DNA of 64,000 nucleotides from positions 1,426,001-1,490,000 of the forward strand of contig NZ_AP026769.1 in NCBI RefSeq assembly GCF_026000295.1, given 5' to 3'. The stretch is from Helicobacter suis HS1 (GTDB lineage Bacteria > Campylobacterota > Campylobacteria > Campylobacterales > Helicobacteraceae). This document shows, piece after piece, positions 60,988 to 64,000 of the stretch. The number at the start of each line of letters is the position of its first letter. Positions within the stretch are counted from its first letter, which is position 1. Made by a program: the position numbers and the translations under genes. Under the pieces are notes generated by a model. That model saw only the letters and a list, made by a program, of their open reading frames with translations. It ran no database searches and was not told the DNA's origin.

Positions 60988-62153
60988 AAAATAATATGGC
61001 TCACAAACTTAGAAAAATTATCCATCACCAACCCGCCTTTTCTAAAGCCAAGCCCGCAAGGTTCAAAGGCATAAAAAACATTGGGTTGGTAATATTCTTG
61101 TCCGGCTTTATTTAGCTCGTAGTACTCTTGATACACGGGTTTATGATTGCCATAAGCCCCCTCACTTTTGTGTAGCACCTGCAAATTTGCATCTAGAATT
61201 TCTACATTAGCCCCCTCTCTGCCAAAGGCAACTTTTTTAACCTGTTTTTTATGCAAAGGCTCGTAGCTAGCCTCTAGTAATAAAGGGTGGTTAGGGTAGC
61301 GATCCCAAAGCAGTTTTAAAAAGCGTTTGCTTTGGAAGAGCAAAGTATAAGCGGGGTTTAAGAAAATCGCCTTTTGATTTTCCATAATGCTTTGCATGAG
61401 CATGGCCAACTCCGGTTCATCAATAGCGATATTTTCCCAAGGCACTAACTTAAATAAAAACTCGTAATTCACTCCCTCAAAAAACACCCCTTCAGTGGCG
61501 TTAAACTGCACCAAATCTATATAAGTAAACTGGGTTTGAAACCCGGCACTTCTAGCTGCATCCTCTAAAAATTTGACGGTGCGTTCCTCCTCGCTACTGC
61601 CCCGTATACTAGAAAAAAGAATCTTCCAGCCCTCATACATGGATTCAAAACCGCTAGTATCCTCGCTTAAAGTAACTAGCCGCTTAAAATTTTGCACCAA
61701 AGCCTCATGGATATTATTAAACTGCAAATCCTCATTATAGCCATTGTGTTTGAGCAAAGCCCATTGCACCACCGCGCTCTCGTATAACATAGTCGGGGTA
61801 TCGGCGTTAAATTCAAGCAACTTAATAGGTTTGCCATCTAGTCCCCCCGCTAAATCAAACCGCCCATAAATATGCCAGTGAATATCATCTTCCCAGCTCT
61901 GTCTAATCAAAGGCACGATGCTATTTGGAATATCTAGCTCAAAAAAGCGCTCCTGATCGATCACCATTTGGGCCGTCTCTACAAACATATTATAGAGCTC
62001 CTCGCAGGCCTCATAGTAAGCATCTGCTTCCTTTTGGCTGATACTAATTAAATCATTACTAATATAAGGGCTTTTATCCGGATCTGTGTGCCAATCAAGC
62101 CCAATTTCTTCTAAAACTTCTTGAGTGAGAGGTTCTAAAGTTTTAATGCGCAT
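60984..62153 (-). CDS. Glutathionylspermidine-synthase-like ATP-grasp protein
   Basis: 389 residues of the GSP_synth family: WEDDIHWHIYGRFDLAGG, LLEFNADTPTMLYESA, and C-terminal KKVAFGREGANV, MDNFSKFVSHII. These are ATP-grasp ligase signatures; the substrate is unknown since Helicobacter has no glutathione. It is 14 bases from the UPF0323 lipoprotein gene, the same pairing as HP0232-HP0233, suggesting a joint envelope task. Confidence 0.85.
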   Translation of the reverse strand: MRIKTLEPLTQEVLEEIGLDWHTDPDKSPYISNDLISISQKEADAYYEACEELYNMFVETAQMVIDQERFFELDIPNSIVPLIRQSWEDDIHWHIYGRFDLAGGLDGKPIKLLEFNADTPTMLYESAVVQWALLKHNGYNEDLQFNNIHEALVQNFKRLVTLSEDTSGFESMYEGWKILFSSIRGSSEEERTVKFLEDAARSAGFQTQFTYIDLVQFNATEGVFFEGVNYEFLFKLVPWENIAIDEPELAMLMQSIMENQKAIFLNPAYTLLFQSKRFLKLLWDRYPNHPLLLEASYEPLHKKQVKKVAFGREGANVEILDANLQVLHKSEGAYGNHKPVYQEYYELNKAGQEYYQPNVFYAFEPCGLGFRKGGLVMDNFSKFVSHIIL

Positions 62154-62167
62154 GGGTATCCTTTCTC

Positions 62168-62911
62168 TTAAGAAACAGCGCTAGAGTGGCTATGTGAGCC
62201 AAAAAAGCCACTGCGGTTTTGTGAAGGGCTTTGTGAGGGGCTAGTACTATGTGTGCTTTGGGGCGCAGCAGAAGGCGTAGTAGAGGGAGTATGTGGGCTA
62301 GAGCTAGCAGGACTAGTACTAGGGCTTTGGTTAAAAAACCCGCTGCGATTTGTAGAAGGCGCAATTGCATTTGAGCCTCTTCCAAAACTATTCTGGCTTC
62401 TTTGGTAGGCCTGTGGAGAGGTGTAATTTCTCTGCGCATTCTGGTTGTAATTAGGGTTGTTAAACAGCTTATTACCAATATAACTCCCCAAAATAGCCCC
62501 CGCTGCAGAGCCTAGTATTGCCGCGCCTATACCAAGCCCTGAGCCTCCTCCCTCACTAGGGGGCTTAGTTAGCTGGCTATTGCCCTTATCAATTTTAACC
62601 TCCTCCTCTTTGATGAATTTTTGAATCTCCTCATCGCTAAGCATCCTCTCCTTGCCCTGCAAATCCCGCACCACTACGCGCGTTTTATCGCTAGGATACT
62701 CCTCAGCCACTTTATAACTCTTATCTGCCTGCTCTTGTAAAATCACAAATGCGCCTTTTTTAATGGGCGTGGTATTGCTTGTTTTTTCGGTTGGCTTTTC
62801 TTTTTCTTGGTTATTATCTGAGCCCTTACAACCCACCAAAGCCACAACAACCACAGCGCTTAGCCCCCCAACAATAGCATAATCTGAAATTTTCCTAAAG
62901 GGTTTTTGCAT
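62168..62911 (-). CDS. UPF0323 family lipoprotein
   Basis: 247 residues. Lipobox VVALVGC at the end of a hydrophobic signal ([16 protein letters not shown]), a lysine-rich charged region, a Gly-rich segment ([22 protein letters not shown]) that may insert in the membrane, and a Ser/Pro/Gln-rich low-complexity tail. Known only as a conserved Helicobacteraceae lipoprotein. Precedes the Gss-like gene. Confidence 0.88.
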   Translation of the reverse strand: MQKPFRKISDYAIVGGLSAVVVVALVGCKGSDNNQEKEKPTEKTSNTTPIKKGAFVILQEQADKSYKVAEEYPSDKTRVVVRDLQGKERMLSDEEIQKFIKEEEVKIDKGNSQLTKPPSEGGGSGLGIGAAILGSAAGAILGSYIGNKLFNNPNYNQNAQRNYTSPQAYQRSQNSFGRGSNAIAPSTNRSGFFNQSPSTSPASSSPHTPSTTPSAAPQSTHSTSPSQSPSQNRSGFFGSHSHSSAVS

Positions 62912-62973
62912 GGAATATCCTTAGTTAAATAAAACTCCATGATAGCATGTTTTATAAAACTAAGGAATTTTTA

Positions 62974-63558
62974 ATGATCTTAGGCATAGACGAGGCGGGG
63001 CGGGGGTGTTTGTGTGGATCGCTATTTGTAGCAGGGGTAGGCTGCACAGCAGAGATAGCCGCTTTTTTTAATAAGCAAGGGCTTAAGGAGAGCAAACAGC
63101 TAAAGCGAGAAAAGCGTTTTGAGTTTGCAAAACAGATTCAAGAACACAGAGAGGTTTTAAGCCTTGTGGTGGCTAAAAGCGCGCTAGAAATTGATACTAA
63201 AGGTTTGAGTGTGTGTGTGCAAGAGGCTATTACACAAATTGTTTTACGGTTTCCCCACATCTTACATGTAAAACTAGACGGTAATACACTTTTTCATCTC
63301 CACTTTAGCCATCTAAGATACTTTGAAGCAATCATTAAGGGCGATTGTCAAATTACCCAAATTGCTATGGCCTCTATTTTAGCTAAGGCCGCTAAAGACA
63401 AGGAAATGCTAGCCTTAGATAAAGCTTATCCGGCCTATGGCTTTGTGCGGCACTGTGGGTATGGTACTCAAGAACACCGCAAAGCTATTACGCATTTAGG
63501 CTATTTAAAAGAACACCGCAAGAGTTTTAAACTAAAGCCACTTATAGATAGAAACTAA
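62974..63558 (+). CDS. rnhB: Ribonuclease HII
   Basis: 194 residues: ILGIDEAGRGCL with the catalytic DE, LKESKQLKREKRF and the second-domain KGDCQ with the last metal-binding Asp. Cuts RNA in RNA-DNA hybrids and removes single ribonucleotides. ATG 62974 follows AAGGA; the longer upstream frame lacks a site. Convergent with the permease, overlapping by 27 bases. Confidence 0.94.
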   Translation: MILGIDEAGRGCLCGSLFVAGVGCTAEIAAFFNKQGLKESKQLKREKRFEFAKQIQEHREVLSLVVAKSALEIDTKGLSVCVQEAITQIVLRFPHILHVKLDGNTLFHLHFSHLRYFEAIIKGDCQITQIAMASILAKAAKDKEMLALDKAYPAYGFVRHCGYGTQEHRKAITHLGYLKEHRKSFKLKPLIDRN

Positions 63559-64000
63559 AATAGAGAGGGTGTAAACAGAGATGAGTAATCGTCTATGCCA
63601 GATAGAGGGTATTAAAGGAACAAGCTTAACCCCAAGCATGACACCTAAAACACTCCCCACCCCCACCAAAAGCCCCCAACGCATGTTTTGTAAATGCAAC
63701 AAACCCTGATGACTTAATGAAAAAACCCCACTAACAGAGGAGAAAACAACAAAAAATAAACTCAAAGGTACGCTTTGTTTGGGGCTTAAATTTAAATAGC
63801 GGGAGAGAAGCGGGACCATCAAAACCCCCCCGCCAATACCAAGACTGATAGCAAAAATCCCGGTGAGTGCTCCAATCCAAAGGAGGTTGAATTTATCCTT
63901 ATTGGTTAAATCTTGTAGTTGACTCTCTTGAGAATTTTGCGATGATCCTAAAATAAAGCGCAGGAGTGAATAAAGAGTAACAAGGATAAAAAGGCCTAAA
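63532..64000 (-). CDS. TauE/SafE-family permease, C-terminal part (runs off right edge)
   Basis: The frame stays open to the right edge. It shows GIFAISLGIGGGVLMVPLL, the GGG repeat signature of the TauE/SafE sulfite exporter family, SPKQSVPLSLF, and three or four membrane helices. The N-terminal half lies outside the window. The cargo may be an organosulfonate or sulfite-like anion. Confidence 0.75.
   Translation of the reverse strand, partial: LGLFILVTLYSLLRFILGSSQNSQESQLQDLTNKDKFNLLWIGALTGIFAISLGIGGGVLMVPLLSRYLNLSPKQSVPLSLFFVVFSSVSGVFSLSHQGLLHLQNMRWGLLVGVGSVLGVMLGVKLVPLIPSIWHRRLLISVYTLSILVSIYKWL

Overview
The window looks like a chromosomal stretch from a gastric Helicobacter other than H. 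pylori (H. suis / H. heilmannii type). The evidence is AT-rich DNA with many TTG/GTG starts, formamidase amiF, a poly-histidine Hpn-like nickel-binding protein, Hor-type outer membrane proteins with C-terminal Phe, the HefABC efflux operon, a CcsBA fusion, dinucleotide-repeat phase-variable surface genes, and gene pairs that (from memory) are neighbours in H. pylori: thrS-infC-rpmI-rplT-OMP, nusB-ribH-kdsA, hemH-thioredoxin-ccsBA, rho-murI, gap-pgk-corA. A tRNA-Sec gene is present, which H. pylori lacks as far as I recall.

Layout. 1-12 kb: envelope block with a flippase-type ABC transporter (partial), ahpC, gmhA, a phase-variable phosphoethanolamine transferase, a phase-variable glycosyltransferase, an esterase, an NAD(P)H oxidoreductase, two GT4-type glycosyltransferases, a large membrane protein and an EamA transporter. 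12-19 kb: two uncharacterised divergent genes, amiF, ferritin pfr, feoB, a class II aldolase-like gene and a molybdate-type ABC ATPase. 19-28 kb: pseudouridine synthase, pyrG, AMIN protein, FtsB/DivIC-like protein, recA, a tiny lipoprotein, thrS-infC-rpmI-rplT, an outer membrane protein, selC. 28-33 kb: bioB, yihY, a 425-bp gene-free stretch, then nusB/ribH/kdsA facing pyrF/panC. 33-42 kb: a decayed hicAB module, a frame-disrupted outer membrane protein, alcohol dehydrogenase, DUF354 protein, mtnN, tRNA-Ser, hpn-like, ThiD2-like, Bax-inhibitor-like protein, first GAPDH, a lone VirB8-like gene. 42-64 kb: gatB, hemH, CcmG/Dsb-like thioredoxin, ccsBA, rho, murI, OMP, hefCBA, tRNA-Arg, hup, second GAPDH-pgk-corA, PepSY protein, glutathionylspermidine-synthase-like ATP-grasp protein with UPF0323 lipoprotein, rnhB, and a partial TauE permease.

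The strongest unexplained signal is a series of eight non-homologous overwrites between 4 and 36 kb. In each, 59 to 551 bp of a gene or spacer is replaced by a same-strand copy of sequence lying about 1.5 kb to the right. The distance falls strictly from left to right (1528, 1522, 1520, 1509, 1503, 1493, 1479, 1453 bp), and where it can be tested the replacement preserves length and reading frame. It damages eptA, the DUF6492 glycosyltransferase, the esterase, a GT4 glycosyltransferase, feoB, the aldolase-like gene, pyrG (an essential gene, losing its P-loop) and adh. One site is a base-level mosaic held in constant register. I read this as two drifting coordinate systems mixed during assembly, gap filling or polishing, not as biology, so the broken genes at these sites should not be taken as real pseudogenes. 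The damage in hicA, the 34-35 kb outer membrane protein and the two GA/CT-tract genes is independent of this series.
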